Below, in pieces: positions 18,829 to 25,981 of a stretch of DNA of 64,000 bases. Origin of the DNA: Jiangella alba (GTDB lineage: Bacteria; Actinomycetota; Actinomycetes; Jiangellales; Jiangellaceae). The stretch is taken from NCBI RefSeq assembly GCF_900106035.1, contig NZ_FNUC01000003.1, positions 1,550,001-1,614,000 on the forward strand. Reading direction: 5' to 3'. Each line of letters opens with the position of its first letter. Position 1 is the stretch's first letter. Made by a program: the position numbers and the translations under genes. A model generated the notes under the pieces. That model was not told the DNA's origin. It did no database searches and was given only the letters and a program-made list of their open reading frames with translations.

Positions 18829-19041
18829 CCCGGGCCCATTGTTCGGCCGGCCCCCTGACGCTGCTTTCACGGGGGCGCGGGCGGCCGGGTCAAGCGGTCC
18901 TCCGACCGCGCGAAGCGCCAACAAAGAGGTCCGCTTGAGGCGGCCTCCCGCGCCCTCGACAATCGAGAGCAGCAGGGGGCAGGCCAGCGCGGCAGACCCA
19001 GCCAACGAGAGCCCGGCAAACCGAAACCGGCCAACCGAAAC
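18829..19041. repeat. Dispersed hairpin-bearing repeat, copy A
   Basis: About 210 bp strongly similar to 36994-37200. The core is a 30-bp inverted repeat (18873-18902 with 18926-18955, 26 of 30 positions pairing) around a 23-nt loop that contains GCGCGAAGCGC. Shared flanks include GGGCCCATTGTTCGGCCGGCC upstream (in copy B the T of ATTG is G) and ATCGAGAGCAGCAGGGGGC downstream. No transposase or target duplication was recognised. Confidence 0.85.
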
Positions 19042-19195
19042 CCCAGCCACCAGGAACCCCAGAAACCACTCTGGCAACACCGACCCCACCTGCGCATACT
19101 CCGGTCGCCCACCGACTTTGTCGGACCCTGCCCCTAACGTTCTTGATCAGCGGGGAGGACGGCTCGCCGCGGAAGGCGCGAAAGGGAGGGACGTC

Positions 19196-19438
19196 ATGCA
19201 CATCGACTGCGACCGCTGCGAGATGCGGGGCCTGGCGTGTTCTGACTGCGTGGTCTCGGTGCTCCTGGGGCCCATCGACAACGAGTTGGGTGGTGAGGAG
19301 CGTCAGGCGCTCGGTGTGCTCGCCGACGCCGGGCTGGTACCTCCGTTGCGTCTGGTCGTGACAGAGAGTGACATCGCGGCGAGAAATTCCGCCGAAACCC
19401 CCGCCAGGGATTTGCGGGAGGCGCGTGAGGCTGGCTAG
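19196..19438 (+). CDS. Small Cys-rich hypothetical protein
   Basis: An 80-residue protein whose N-terminus carries CDRCEMRGLACSDC (two CxxC pairs six residues apart), a likely metal site, followed by a helical acidic domain (GPIDNELGGEERQALGVLADAGLVPPLRL). ATG 19196 follows AAAGGGAGGG. It lies 45 bp upstream of the NlpC/P60 gene on the same strand and may be in its operon. I recognise a pattern seen in actinobacteria but cannot assign a function. Confidence 0.75.
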   Translation: MHIDCDRCEMRGLACSDCVVSVLLGPIDNELGGEERQALGVLADAGLVPPLRLVVTESDIAARNSAETPARDLREAREAG

Positions 19439-19483
19439 GCTCCCGGCCCAGGTGCCTGTATCCCGCCCCGAGGAAGGACCAGA

Positions 19484-20548
19484 GTGCCTGAGCCAGGTGG
19501 TCACCCCCGCCGTCCGCGCCGCGCGCTAGTCGTGCTGTGCACCACCGCGGTCAGCGTCGCTGGGGGCATGGCCTTCATCAACCAGAGCAACGCCGATCCG
19601 AAGCCGACGATCTCCGAGGTCAGGGAACAGGTCGACAGCCTGTACCACCAGGCGGAGCAGGCGACGGAGCGGTACAACGCCGCTACTGACGAGCTCACCG
19701 AGGTGAAGCGCCGCATCGAGCGGGCGCAGGCGTCGGTCGAGCGGCAACAGGCGGCGGTCGACGCCGTGCGGGCGCAGATCGGCGCGTATGCCGCGGCCAC
19801 GTACCGGTCCGGCGGCATCGTCGACCCCACGCTGCAGACGCTGCTGGCCGAGAGCCCCGAAGACTTCCTCGCGCAGTCGTCGGTCATGAACGCGTTCGCC
19901 GGTCAGCAGGCCGAGAGCCTGGCCAGCGCCGCCGACGTGAGCCGCAGCTACGAGACGGCCCGCCTCATGGCCGACGAAGAGCTGACCCGCCAGCAGGCCG
20001 TCGAGGCCACGCTGAAGTCGGAGCAGGCGACCGTCGAGGGGCTGCTGGCCGACGCGCAGGAGATTCTCGACCAGCTCGAGGCCGAAGAGCTCGAGCAGCT
20101 GGAAGAGGACCGCGAGGAGAACGCCGAGGTCCCCGACCGCGGCGAGGACGACGAGACCGACGAGGACGAAGACACCCCGACCGACCCGCCGCCGGTGTCC
20201 GGCCGCGCGGGCGTCGTGGTCGAGTTCGCGATGGCGCAGGTCGGCGAGCCCTACGCGTGGGGCGGCAACGGCCCGAACAGCTGGGACTGCTCCGGTCTGA
20301 CGTCCGCCGCCTGGGCCGAGGCCGGGGTGAGCCTGCCGCGCTCGTCCGGCTCCCAGATCAACGTCGGCACCCGCGTCTCGAAGAGCCAGCTCGAGCCCGG
20401 CGACCTCGTCTTCTACTACAGCCCCATCAGCCACGTCGGCATCTACATCGGCGGCGGCGAGATCGTGCACGCCACCCACCCGGGTGACGTCGTGAGCGTC
20501 GACGACGTCGACCTCATGCCGTTCGCGGGCGCCACTCGGCCGGGCTGA
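19484..20548 (+). CDS. Secreted NlpC/P60 peptidoglycan endopeptidase
   Basis: A 354-residue cell-wall hydrolase of the RipA type. A signal segment (residues about 14-37, ALVVLCTTAVSVAGGMAF) is followed by a long coiled coil (45-205), an Asp/Glu-rich linker with DRGEDDETDEDED and a C-terminal NlpC/P60 domain (about 240-354). Catalytic Cys269 lies in SWDCSGL and the His in SHVGIYIGGG. It should cleave D-Glu-meso-DAP bonds during cell division. The GTG start at 19484 follows AGGAAGG. A strong terminator follows. Confidence 0.94.
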   Translation: MPEPGGHPRRPRRALVVLCTTAVSVAGGMAFINQSNADPKPTISEVREQVDSLYHQAEQATERYNAATDELTEVKRRIERAQASVERQQAAVDAVRAQIGAYAAATYRSGGIVDPTLQTLLAESPEDFLAQSSVMNAFAGQQAESLASAADVSRSYETARLMADEELTRQQAVEATLKSEQATVEGLLADAQEILDQLEAEELEQLEEDREENAEVPDRGEDDETDEDEDTPTDPPPVSGRAGVVVEFAMAQVGEPYAWGGNGPNSWDCSGLTSAAWAEAGVSLPRSSGSQINVGTRVSKSQLEPGDLVFYYSPISHVGIYIGGGEIVHATHPGDVVSVDDVDLMPFAGATRPG

Positions 20549-20570
20549 CCGAGCATACCCAGACGCAGCG

Positions 20571-20602
20571 AGAGCCGGGCGCCCCCAGGGGCGTCCGGCT
20601 CT
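20571..20602 (+). terminator. Terminator after the NlpC/P60 gene
   Basis: A 14-15-bp stem (AGAGCCGGGCGCCCC / GGGGCGTCCGGCTCT with one G-T pair) followed by ATTCGTT, 22 bp after the stop codon. Confidence 0.88.
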
Positions 20603-20639
20603 ATTCGTTCCCAGGCTCAGAGGATCGGACGAGACACCC

Positions 20640-20655
20640 GTGACGCCGTTGTCAC
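20640..20655. promoter_or_regulatory. Inverted GTGAC-N6-GTCAC site
   Basis: GTGAC (20640-20644) and GTCAC (20651-20655) form the arms of an 8-bp palindrome (CCCGTGAC/GTCACGGG, 20637-20658). It lies beyond the 3' end of the 44-residue membrane protein gene. It could be a terminator for that gene or another copy of the GTCAC motif that clusters at 20976-21051. Confidence 0.45.
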
Positions 20656-20708
20656 GGGCGCTCGCTCCACCGGTTGCTCTCGCGGTGCAACCGCTGATCG
20701 ATGCGACG

Positions 20709-20843
20709 TCAGCCGACGCTGATGGCGTGCGCCAACTGCCAGCTGATGAACCACGTGCCGGCCAGGATCACAGCGAACACGGCCAGCCGCATCAGAGCGC
20801 TCTCGATGCGCAGAGAACTCTGTTGCCGTAGTGCGTCACGCAT
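20709..20843 (-). CDS. 44-residue single-pass membrane protein
   Basis: A short open frame from ATG 20843 to TGA 20709-20711. It has a charged amphipathic N-terminus (MRDALRQQSSLRIESALMR) followed by one hydrophobic helix (LAVFAVILAGTWFISWQLA) and a short tail. GGGGGTG lies eight bases upstream. A TATAGA on the minus strand (20889-20884) is a possible -10. It lies downstream of the two-component genes on the same strand. The upstream DNA is crowded with GTCAC motifs, suggesting that it is a regulated target. Function unknown. Confidence 0.6.
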   Translation of the reverse strand: MRDALRQQSSLRIESALMRLAVFAVILAGTWFISWQLAHAISVG

Positions 20844-20975
20844 GGTCGATCACCCCCGGACTTCTCAACCTCAAACCGGCAGGTCTATACCGGCCTGCAT
20901 CAAGGATGAGGTCAGATGACTTCGGGGTCGATGGAGCGAGCGTCTACTTACGTATCGACCGAACGGAGGACGTCC

Positions 20976-21051
20976 GTCACAGTCGGTGACTGCGCGTCAC
21001 GGAGTGTCACAAGAACCGCCTCGATGTCACGGAAGCGCGTCCTGGTGTCAC
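20976..21051. promoter_or_regulatory. Helically phased GTCAC motif cluster
   Basis: GTCAC or its complement begins at 20976, 20986 (inverted), 20996, 21006, 21026 and 21047. The first four are exactly 10 bp apart, i.e. on one DNA face. The cluster sits between the response-regulator gene and the small membrane-protein gene, in the position of an upstream activator site for the latter. Similar GTGAC motifs occur at 23390, 23411 and 23419 upstream of the sensor kinase. Confidence 0.55.
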
Positions 21052-21052
21052 A

Positions 21053-21700
21053 TTACCCCGGTTGCGCCTCTTCACCATGGCTCAACAGCCCAGCTCTCAC
21101 GGCGGCCATGATCGCCTGGGCCCGGTTGGACGCGTTGAGCTTGTCGTAGAGCTTCGAGACGTGGGTCTTCGTGGTCGATTCACTGATGTACAGCTTGCGG
21201 GCGATGCTCGACACGCCGAGGCCGTCGGCGAGGAGGTCGAGCACCTCGCGCTCGCGCCGGGTCAGCTGCGGCCCGGTGGGGTGCAGCCGGCGCTGCATGG
21301 CCTCGGCCAGGCCGTCGGCGACGAAGGCGGACGGGGTGGCGGCGGCGTGGCGGGCGGCGGCGACGACGTCGTCGCTGGGCGAGCTCTTCGGCACGAACGC
21401 CGAGGCGCCCGCGTCGAGGGCGCCGAACAGGTGGTCGTCCCCGGCGTACATGGTGAGGATGACCAGGCCGATGTCGCCGCGGGTCTCCCGGAGCCGTTGA
21501 GCCAGCTCCAGGCCGCTGCCATCGGGCAGCCGGATGTCGATGACCGCCACCGTGGGTTGGGTGGCCTCGGCGAGCTTCGCCGCCTCGGCGACGGTGGCCG
21601 CCTCGCCGACCACGGTGAACCCGGCGTCTCGCTCGAAGGCGCGGCGCAGGCCTTGGCGGATGAGCTCATGGTCGTCCACGAGCATGACCGACATGGGCAC
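21053..21700 (-). CDS. NarL/LuxR-family response regulator
   Basis: A 215-residue DNA-binding response regulator. The receiver (residues 4-120) has the acidic pair Asp9-Asp10, phospho-acceptor Asp55 (VAVIDIRLPDG), Thr in ILTMYAG and Lys in FVPKSS. The LuxR-type HTH follows (LTRREREVLDLLADG ... SESTTKTHVSKLYDKL). GTG 21700 follows GGAGAGGGG at good spacing; ATG 21694 is an alternative. It starts five bases after the stop of the sensor kinase, so the pair is an operon. GTCAC clusters on both sides of the locus may be its binding sites (inference). Confidence 0.93.
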   Translation of the reverse strand: MPMSVMLVDDHELIRQGLRRAFERDAGFTVVGEAATVAEAAKLAEATQPTVAVIDIRLPDGSGLELAQRLRETRGDIGLVILTMYAGDDHLFGALDAGASAFVPKSSPSDDVVAAARHAAATPSAFVADGLAEAMQRRLHPTGPQLTRREREVLDLLADGLGVSSIARKLYISESTTKTHVSKLYDKLNASNRAQAIMAAVRAGLLSHGEEAQPG

Positions 21701-21705
21701 GGTTG

Positions 21706-23277
21706 TTACCCCTCTCCGGAAACGTTGCCGAGGGATACGTCGACGACCGTACCGCTCTCGGGCCTGTCTGTGATCTCGAGCTTTGCGCCGACTCGCCGGG
21801 CCCGCTCGGCCATGATCTCCAGACCGTAGCGGCCACGTGGCTGCTCTCGCATGCCCATGCCGTCATCGACGACGCGAATCTGCGCATTGGGCGGGCTGAC
21901 CGCGACGGTCACCCACAGGTTCTTCGCCTTGGCGTGTTTGCGGACGTTGGTGATGGCCTCCTGGCCGATGCGCAGCAGCTCGGCCTCGACCTCGGGACGC
22001 AGGCGGTCGTGCTCTTCCTGGTGCACGAGGTGGACCTTCAGCCCGGCCTGGGCGCCCACCTGGCGGGCGTAGGCCGACAGCGACGTGCCGAGGCCGCCGT
22101 CGTGGTCGAGGTCGCTGCGCAGGTCGAAGATCGAGTGCCGCAGGTTCGACAGGATGCGGGTGAGCTCCTGTCGCAGGGTGGTCGACAGCGACTTCGCGTC
22201 GGCGTCGGTGGTGCGTGCGATGAGGTCGTCGACGAGGTAGCCCAGCGAGGTCAGCTCCTGGGCGATGCCGTCGTGGATCTCCCGAGCCAGCCGGCGCCGC
22301 TCCTCGCGGGTGGCCAGCTCGCGCACCTCGTCGAAGAGCAGCGCGGTCTCGAGCCGCAGCGCGCCCTCATCGGTGGACCCGACGAGCACCTGCAGCTCGT
22401 CGGACGAGACCTGGTCGGGCACGTCGGCGACGATGACGCCCATGGTGCGCGACCCGACCCGCAGCGGCAGCACGACGCGGTAGCCGCGGCGGCCGTTGGG
22501 GGTCCAGGCGGGTGTCTCGCTGCTCCACGCCTCGAGGACGACGGGGTCGCGCTCGGCGCCGAGCAGCCAGCCGTCGTCCTCGCCGCGGTGGGCGAGCGGG
22601 AACAGGTTGCCGCCCTCGCGCCGCACCAGCAGGGCGGCCCGACGGACCGCGAGCGGCCCGGCGACGTTGTCGAGCAGTCCCTCCGCCAGCGTGCCCGGGT
22701 CGAGGCCGACGGAGAGCCGGCGCGACACCACCCGCAGCTCGGACAACAGGCGGTACGCGGCGGCGTAACGCCCGCCGTCGGCGACCTGGATGCTGTCGAG
22801 CCGCAGCACCCACGCACCGATGGCGCCGGTGGCGAAGATGATGACGACCCAGACGGAGACGCTGCCGAACGTGGGCAGCTCGATCAGGTTGCCGCCGGCC
22901 AGCACGTTGCCGATGGCCAGGCCGATCGCGCCGGTGAGCGTGGTGATGGCGGTGCCCATGATGCTGCCGGCCAGTCCGGCGGCGAACGCCGGCACCAGCA
23001 GGTAGGGGAGGGCGAGGTAGGCCTCGGGCAGGCCGAGTCCGACGATGATCGACGCGAGCGCCATCTCCGCGGCCACGCGCACGCGGGTGCGCGGCAGGAT
23101 GCGCTCGGAGATGGCCGCCGCCAGCGCGACGAGGGCCAGCGCGCCCAGCCACCACCAGTCGGTGACGACGCTGCGGGCCGATCCGGTGAGGGCGATGACG
23201 AGTGCGAGCATGCCGGGGCGCGCGACGGCCACGCCATGCCAATGACGCTGGACGGAATCGGGGGCCCACACACTCAC
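21706..23277 (-). CDS. Sensor histidine kinase (HisKA_3 type) with GAF-like domain
   Basis: Membrane sensor of about 523 residues. Several N-terminal hydrophobic helices (residues about 20-175) are followed by a GAF-like region and the HisKA_3 domain with the phosphorylated His in LAREIHDGIAQEL. The HATPase domain has N-box sequence EAITNVRKHAKAK and the G-box VVDDGMGM. The start is uncertain: GTG 23277 (VSVWAPDSV) is given because it sits just before the first helix, but the frame is open to 23448 and none of the starts has a good ribosome site. The stop TAA is followed after five bases by the response-regulator start. The signal sensed is unknown. Confidence 0.88.
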   Translation of the reverse strand: MSVWAPDSVQRHWHGVAVARPGMLALVIALTGSARSVVTDWWWLGALALVALAAAISERILPRTRVRVAAEMALASIIVGLGLPEAYLALPYLLVPAFAAGLAGSIMGTAITTLTGAIGLAIGNVLAGGNLIELPTFGSVSVWVVIIFATGAIGAWVLRLDSIQVADGGRYAAAYRLLSELRVVSRRLSVGLDPGTLAEGLLDNVAGPLAVRRAALLVRREGGNLFPLAHRGEDDGWLLGAERDPVVLEAWSSETPAWTPNGRRGYRVVLPLRVGSRTMGVIVADVPDQVSSDELQVLVGSTDEGALRLETALLFDEVRELATREERRRLAREIHDGIAQELTSLGYLVDDLIARTTDADAKSLSTTLRQELTRILSNLRHSIFDLRSDLDHDGGLGTSLSAYARQVGAQAGLKVHLVHQEEHDRLRPEVEAELLRIGQEAITNVRKHAKAKNLWVTVAVSPPNAQIRVVDDGMGMREQPRGRYGLEIMAERARRVGAKLEITDRPESGTVVDVSLGNVSGEG

Positions 23278-23389
23278 AGGCGGCAGTTTGCCGTAAAACT
23301 TCGATCCACGAGTTCCGAATCGCGGCATGTGCCCGTAGTTCGAGACGGCAAAAACGTGATCCGGGCCACAGGGCCGTTCGTTACTGGCA

Positions 23390-23423
23390 GTGACGGGTCG
23401 GAAACGGACTGTGACGCTGTGAC
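23390..23423. promoter_or_regulatory. GTGAC motif group upstream of the sensor kinase
   Basis: GTGAC occurs at 23390, 23411 and 23419 (GTCAC on the kinase strand), 113-146 bp upstream of the chosen kinase start. The motif is the same as in the phased cluster at 20976-21051, which suggests a shared regulator, most simply the response regulator of this locus. Confidence 0.45.
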
Positions 23424-23510
23424 GCCGTCTTCGCTTCGGGTCGCGCACCCGCCGGAAGTACGTTATAGGCCCGATTCGGGCGGTGCGATTTCCGCCGCCG
23501 AAACGGACAT

Positions 23511-23625
23511 CGCGGCCTCAGCCGCGCGGGTCGGTCACCGCGCCGAGGAAGACGATGGCGCCGGTCTGGGTGTCGGAGATGGTGAACGCGAACGGACGGT
23601 CGGCGCGGAAGCTCTGGCCGGCCGA
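23511..23625. repeat. 115-bp perfect direct repeat, copy 1 (serpin 3' ends)
   Basis: Identical to 24673-24787 over 115 bp, covering the last codons of each serpin gene, the stop and about seven bases beyond. The identity stops exactly where the codons of the reactive-centre loop begin. The period is 1162 bp, one serpin gene length. Confidence 0.95.
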
Positions 23626-24522
23626 CTCCAGCATCACCCCGCCGGTGACGGCGGCCGCCTCGGTGCCGGCCTCGTCGACCCGGAGGTACGTCTTCTGCAC
23701 GACCGGCCCGAGGAACGGGTTCTCCGGCGACATCGGGGTGAAGTCACCGCCGTCGAACGCGCTGTTCATGCCGAGCGCACGGAGCGGGTCGTTGAGGTCG
23801 GCCTTCCATTGCAGCTCGAACCGGGGCAGCGCGAGGTCGCCGATCTTCGCCGGCTGGAGCGCGGCGACGGCGTCGGCCCACTCCACGGCGTCCAGCGACC
23901 CGAGCAGCCGCGGCAGCGGCACGTCCTCGTCGGGGAGCAGGATCTCCATGGCGTAGCGTTCGTCCTCGCCGTAGGGCAGCCGGAGCATGCGGTAGCCGTC
24001 GCGCTGGACGACGGGGACGGAGACCTCGGTGCGGTGCATGAGCGGCACCGTCGCCGTGCTCCCGTCAGAGAGCCGGAAACCGCCGTCGCGGGTGTCGGCG
24101 GGGTCGAACTGCGTGGTCCAGGTACCGAGGAAGTAAACGGCGTTCAGCAGCACCAGGACGGCGTCGCCGCTGGGCAGTCCGAGGTCGGCGGCGATGCCGT
24201 CGATGCGGTCCTCGGTCTGTTCGCGTACCCAGGAGTCGATCTCGTCGGCCGTCTCCTGGGACCCGAGGTCGGCGTCGTCGACGGTGGCGCCGAAGGAGTC
24301 GCGGGCGAAGGCGAGGTAGTTCGCCTCGAACGGGTACCCGTCGCGCGCCCACAGCGCGTTGGCGACGGACAGTGTGACGTCGTCGGTGTCGGCCAGGTCG
24401 CGCAGCAGGGCGCCGACCCGGACGTCGCGGGAGTCGTCGAGGTGCAGGACGGCGGCCATCTCGTCCGCCGTCCGGCCGCCGGCCCCGGCCAGCACCATGG
24501 CCAGCAGCGCGGCCGCCGACAC
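23518..24522 (-). CDS. Serpin paralogue lacking N-terminus (tandem duplicate)
   Basis: Serpin-fold protease inhibitor of at least 334 residues. The family patterns NAVYFLGTWTTQFDPADT, the inhibitory hinge GTEAAAVTGGV and the C-terminal FRADRPFAFTISD are intact. The first normal start is GTG 24522, but similarity to the upstream serpin continues in frame back to about 24639 (LVTELDPADTGAVASSVNQF) with no ATG/GTG/TTG there, and the signal peptide is missing. Its last 115 bp are identical to the end of the upstream serpin gene, marking a tandem duplication. It may be translated by reinitiation, or be non-functional. The reactive loop (VMLESAGQS) differs from that of the first copy. Confidence 0.75.
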   Translation of the reverse strand: MSAAALLAMVLAGAGGRTADEMAAVLHLDDSRDVRVGALLRDLADTDDVTLSVANALWARDGYPFEANYLAFARDSFGATVDDADLGSQETADEIDSWVREQTEDRIDGIAADLGLPSGDAVLVLLNAVYFLGTWTTQFDPADTRDGGFRLSDGSTATVPLMHRTEVSVPVVQRDGYRMLRLPYGEDERYAMEILLPDEDVPLPRLLGSLDAVEWADAVAALQPAKIGDLALPRFELQWKADLNDPLRALGMNSAFDGGDFTPMSPENPFLGPVVQKTYLRVDEAGTEAAAVTGGVMLESAGQSFRADRPFAFTISDTQTGAIVFLGAVTDPRG

Positions 24523-24672
24523 CGGCGACGTGACGGTGTTCTGGGTGCCGTCGCCGACCTGGGCCAGCAGGTCGAAGCCGAACTGGTTGACCGACGACGC
24601 GACGGCGCCGGTGTCGGCCGGGTCGAGCTCGGTGACCAGTCGCAGCGACGCGGGTCGCCGGTGGGCTCGGGT

Positions 24673-24787
24673 CGCGGCCTCAGCCGCGCGGGTCGGTCAC
24701 CGCGCCGAGGAAGACGATGGCGCCGGTCTGGGTGTCGGAGATGGTGAACGCGAACGGACGGTCGGCGCGGAAGCTCTGGCCGGCCGA
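24673..24787. repeat. 115-bp perfect direct repeat, copy 2 (serpin 3' ends)
   Basis: Second copy of the identity block at 23511-23625. It covers the C-terminal FRADRPFAFTISD-coding end of the lipoprotein serpin and its stop codon. It is the likely crossover or conversion point that produced the serpin pair. Confidence 0.95.
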
Positions 24788-25960
24788 GCTGCGGGTGACG
24801 CCGCCGGTGACGGCCGCGGCCTCGGTGCCGGCTTCGTCGACCCGGATGTAGGTCTTGTGCACGACGGAGTCGAGCGTCTGCGGGTACGCCGACATCGGCC
24901 GGAAGTCGGCGTTCTGGAAGGCGGGGCCCATGCCGAGCGCCGTCAGCGCGTCGCCGAGGTCGGCGTCCCACTCGAGCTCGAACTTCGGCACCGCGACGGT
25001 CTGCAGCTCCTGCGGCGCCAGCGCGCCCACGGCGGCCGACCACTCGGCGGCGTCGAGGGACGAGAGCAGCTGCGGCAGGCCGGCGGGGTCGTCGGGGAGC
25101 AGGATCTCCATGCCGTAGCGGCCGTCGGCGCCGTAGGGCAGCCGAAGCACGGAGTAGCCGTCGCGCTGGGCGAACGGCAGCGTCTGCTCGCGCAGGAACA
25201 TCAGCGGCACGTCGGCCGTGCTGGCGTCGGGCAGCGTGAACGCCTGCGTCTGGGTGTCGGCGGGGTCGAACTGCGTGGTCCACGTGCCGAGGAAGTAGAC
25301 CGCGTTGACGAGCACCAGCGCCGCGTCGGGGTCGGGCAGCCCGAGGTCGGCGGCGATGCCGTCGATGCGGTCCTCGGTGGCGTCGCGCACCCAGGCATCG
25401 ATGTCGTCGGCGGTGGACTGCGACCCGAGGTCGGCTTCGTCGATGGTCGCGCCGAAGGAGTCGCGGACGAACGACAGGTAGTCGGCCTCGAACGGGACGC
25501 CCTGCTGCGTCCACAGCGCGTTGGCCGGCGCCAGCGTGACGTCGGTGGTGTCGGCCAGCTGGTCGAGCAGCGCACCGACCCGGACGTCGCGAGGGTCGTC
25601 GAGGTGCAGTGTCGCCGCCATGGCGGAGGCGGTGTCGCCGCCGGCCCCGGCCAGCACCATGGCCAGCAGCGACGCCACCGAGACGGGGGAGGTGACGGTG
25701 TTCTCGGTGCCGTCGCTCAGCTGCCCGAGCAGGTCGAAGCCGAACTGGTTGACCGACGCCGCGACGGTGCCGGCGTCGGCCGGCGCGAGGTCGGCGACGA
25801 CGTCGATGCGCGGCGCCGGCCCCGGGTCGGCGGTGCGGGTGCTCGTGGGTGCGGCGTCCGCCCCGCCGGAGCCGTCAGCCCCGTCGTCAGCCGCGGAACC
25901 GCAGCCGGCCAGCAGCAACGCGCTGGCGAGCGCCGCGCCGGCCACGCGGGGCAGGGACAT
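24680..25960 (-). CDS. Lipoprotein serpin (serine protease inhibitor)
   Basis: A 426-residue serpin with a lipoprotein signal (ALASALLLAGCGS, Cys20) and a Ser/Asp/Ala-rich spacer, so it is displayed on the outer face of the membrane. Serpin patterns NAVYFLGTWTTQFDPADT, YIRVDEAGTEAAAVTGGV (inhibitory hinge) and SFRADRPFAF are present. Serpins trap target proteases by cleavage of the reactive loop; here the loop reads VTRSSAGQS. ATG 25960 follows CGGAGGTG. It begins 21 bp after the stop of the cytochrome b paralogue, so the two are very probably cotranscribed. Serpins are uncommon in bacteria. Confidence 0.92.
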   Translation of the reverse strand: MSLPRVAGAALASALLLAGCGSAADDGADGSGGADAAPTSTRTADPGPAPRIDVVADLAPADAGTVAASVNQFGFDLLGQLSDGTENTVTSPVSVASLLAMVLAGAGGDTASAMAATLHLDDPRDVRVGALLDQLADTTDVTLAPANALWTQQGVPFEADYLSFVRDSFGATIDEADLGSQSTADDIDAWVRDATEDRIDGIAADLGLPDPDAALVLVNAVYFLGTWTTQFDPADTQTQAFTLPDASTADVPLMFLREQTLPFAQRDGYSVLRLPYGADGRYGMEILLPDDPAGLPQLLSSLDAAEWSAAVGALAPQELQTVAVPKFELEWDADLGDALTALGMGPAFQNADFRPMSAYPQTLDSVVHKTYIRVDEAGTEAAAVTGGVTRSSAGQSFRADRPFAFTISDTQTGAIVFLGAVTDPRG

Positions 25961-25981
25961 GAGCGCACCTCCGGGAACGAG

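Larger units (their letters stand above)
17958..19195. other. 1.2-kb non-coding, repeat-rich interval
   Basis: No credible gene, although the period-60 array keeps several frames open on both strands. From 5' to 3' it holds a remnant resembling the array unit (GGCCAGCGAACC and CCAACAGCGG near 17976-18006), three direct repeats of about 23 bp around CCCCGGAAACCGGCGC (18156-18212), the 60-bp tandem array (18391-18798), one copy of a dispersed hairpin-bearing repeat (18829-19041) and a final 150 bp leading to the Cys-rich protein gene. Confidence 0.8.

Noticed and set aside
18155-19438. A 427-codon open frame, and opposite-strand frames of up to 297 codons, across the 60-bp array
   Set aside because: The frame is open because the period is a multiple of three; the product is a 20-residue repeat with no believable flanks. 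The real gene is the short Cys-rich protein starting at 19196.
19439-19483. ydaO-type (c-di-AMP) riboswitch before the NlpC/P60 gene
   Set aside because: Such riboswitches occur before related genes in other actinobacteria, but only 45 bp separate it from the small gene upstream and no matching core sequence was seen.
20603-21052. tRNA or other stable RNA gene in the gap after the NlpC/P60 gene
   Set aside because: No cloverleaf or CCA-adjacent acceptor stem recognised; the stretch is explained by the small membrane-protein gene and regulatory motifs.
21703-24747. Very long plus-strand frames (over 1000 codons) opposite the kinase and serpins
   Set aside because: Typical antisense shadows in high-GC DNA; the minus strand carries complete domain motifs throughout.
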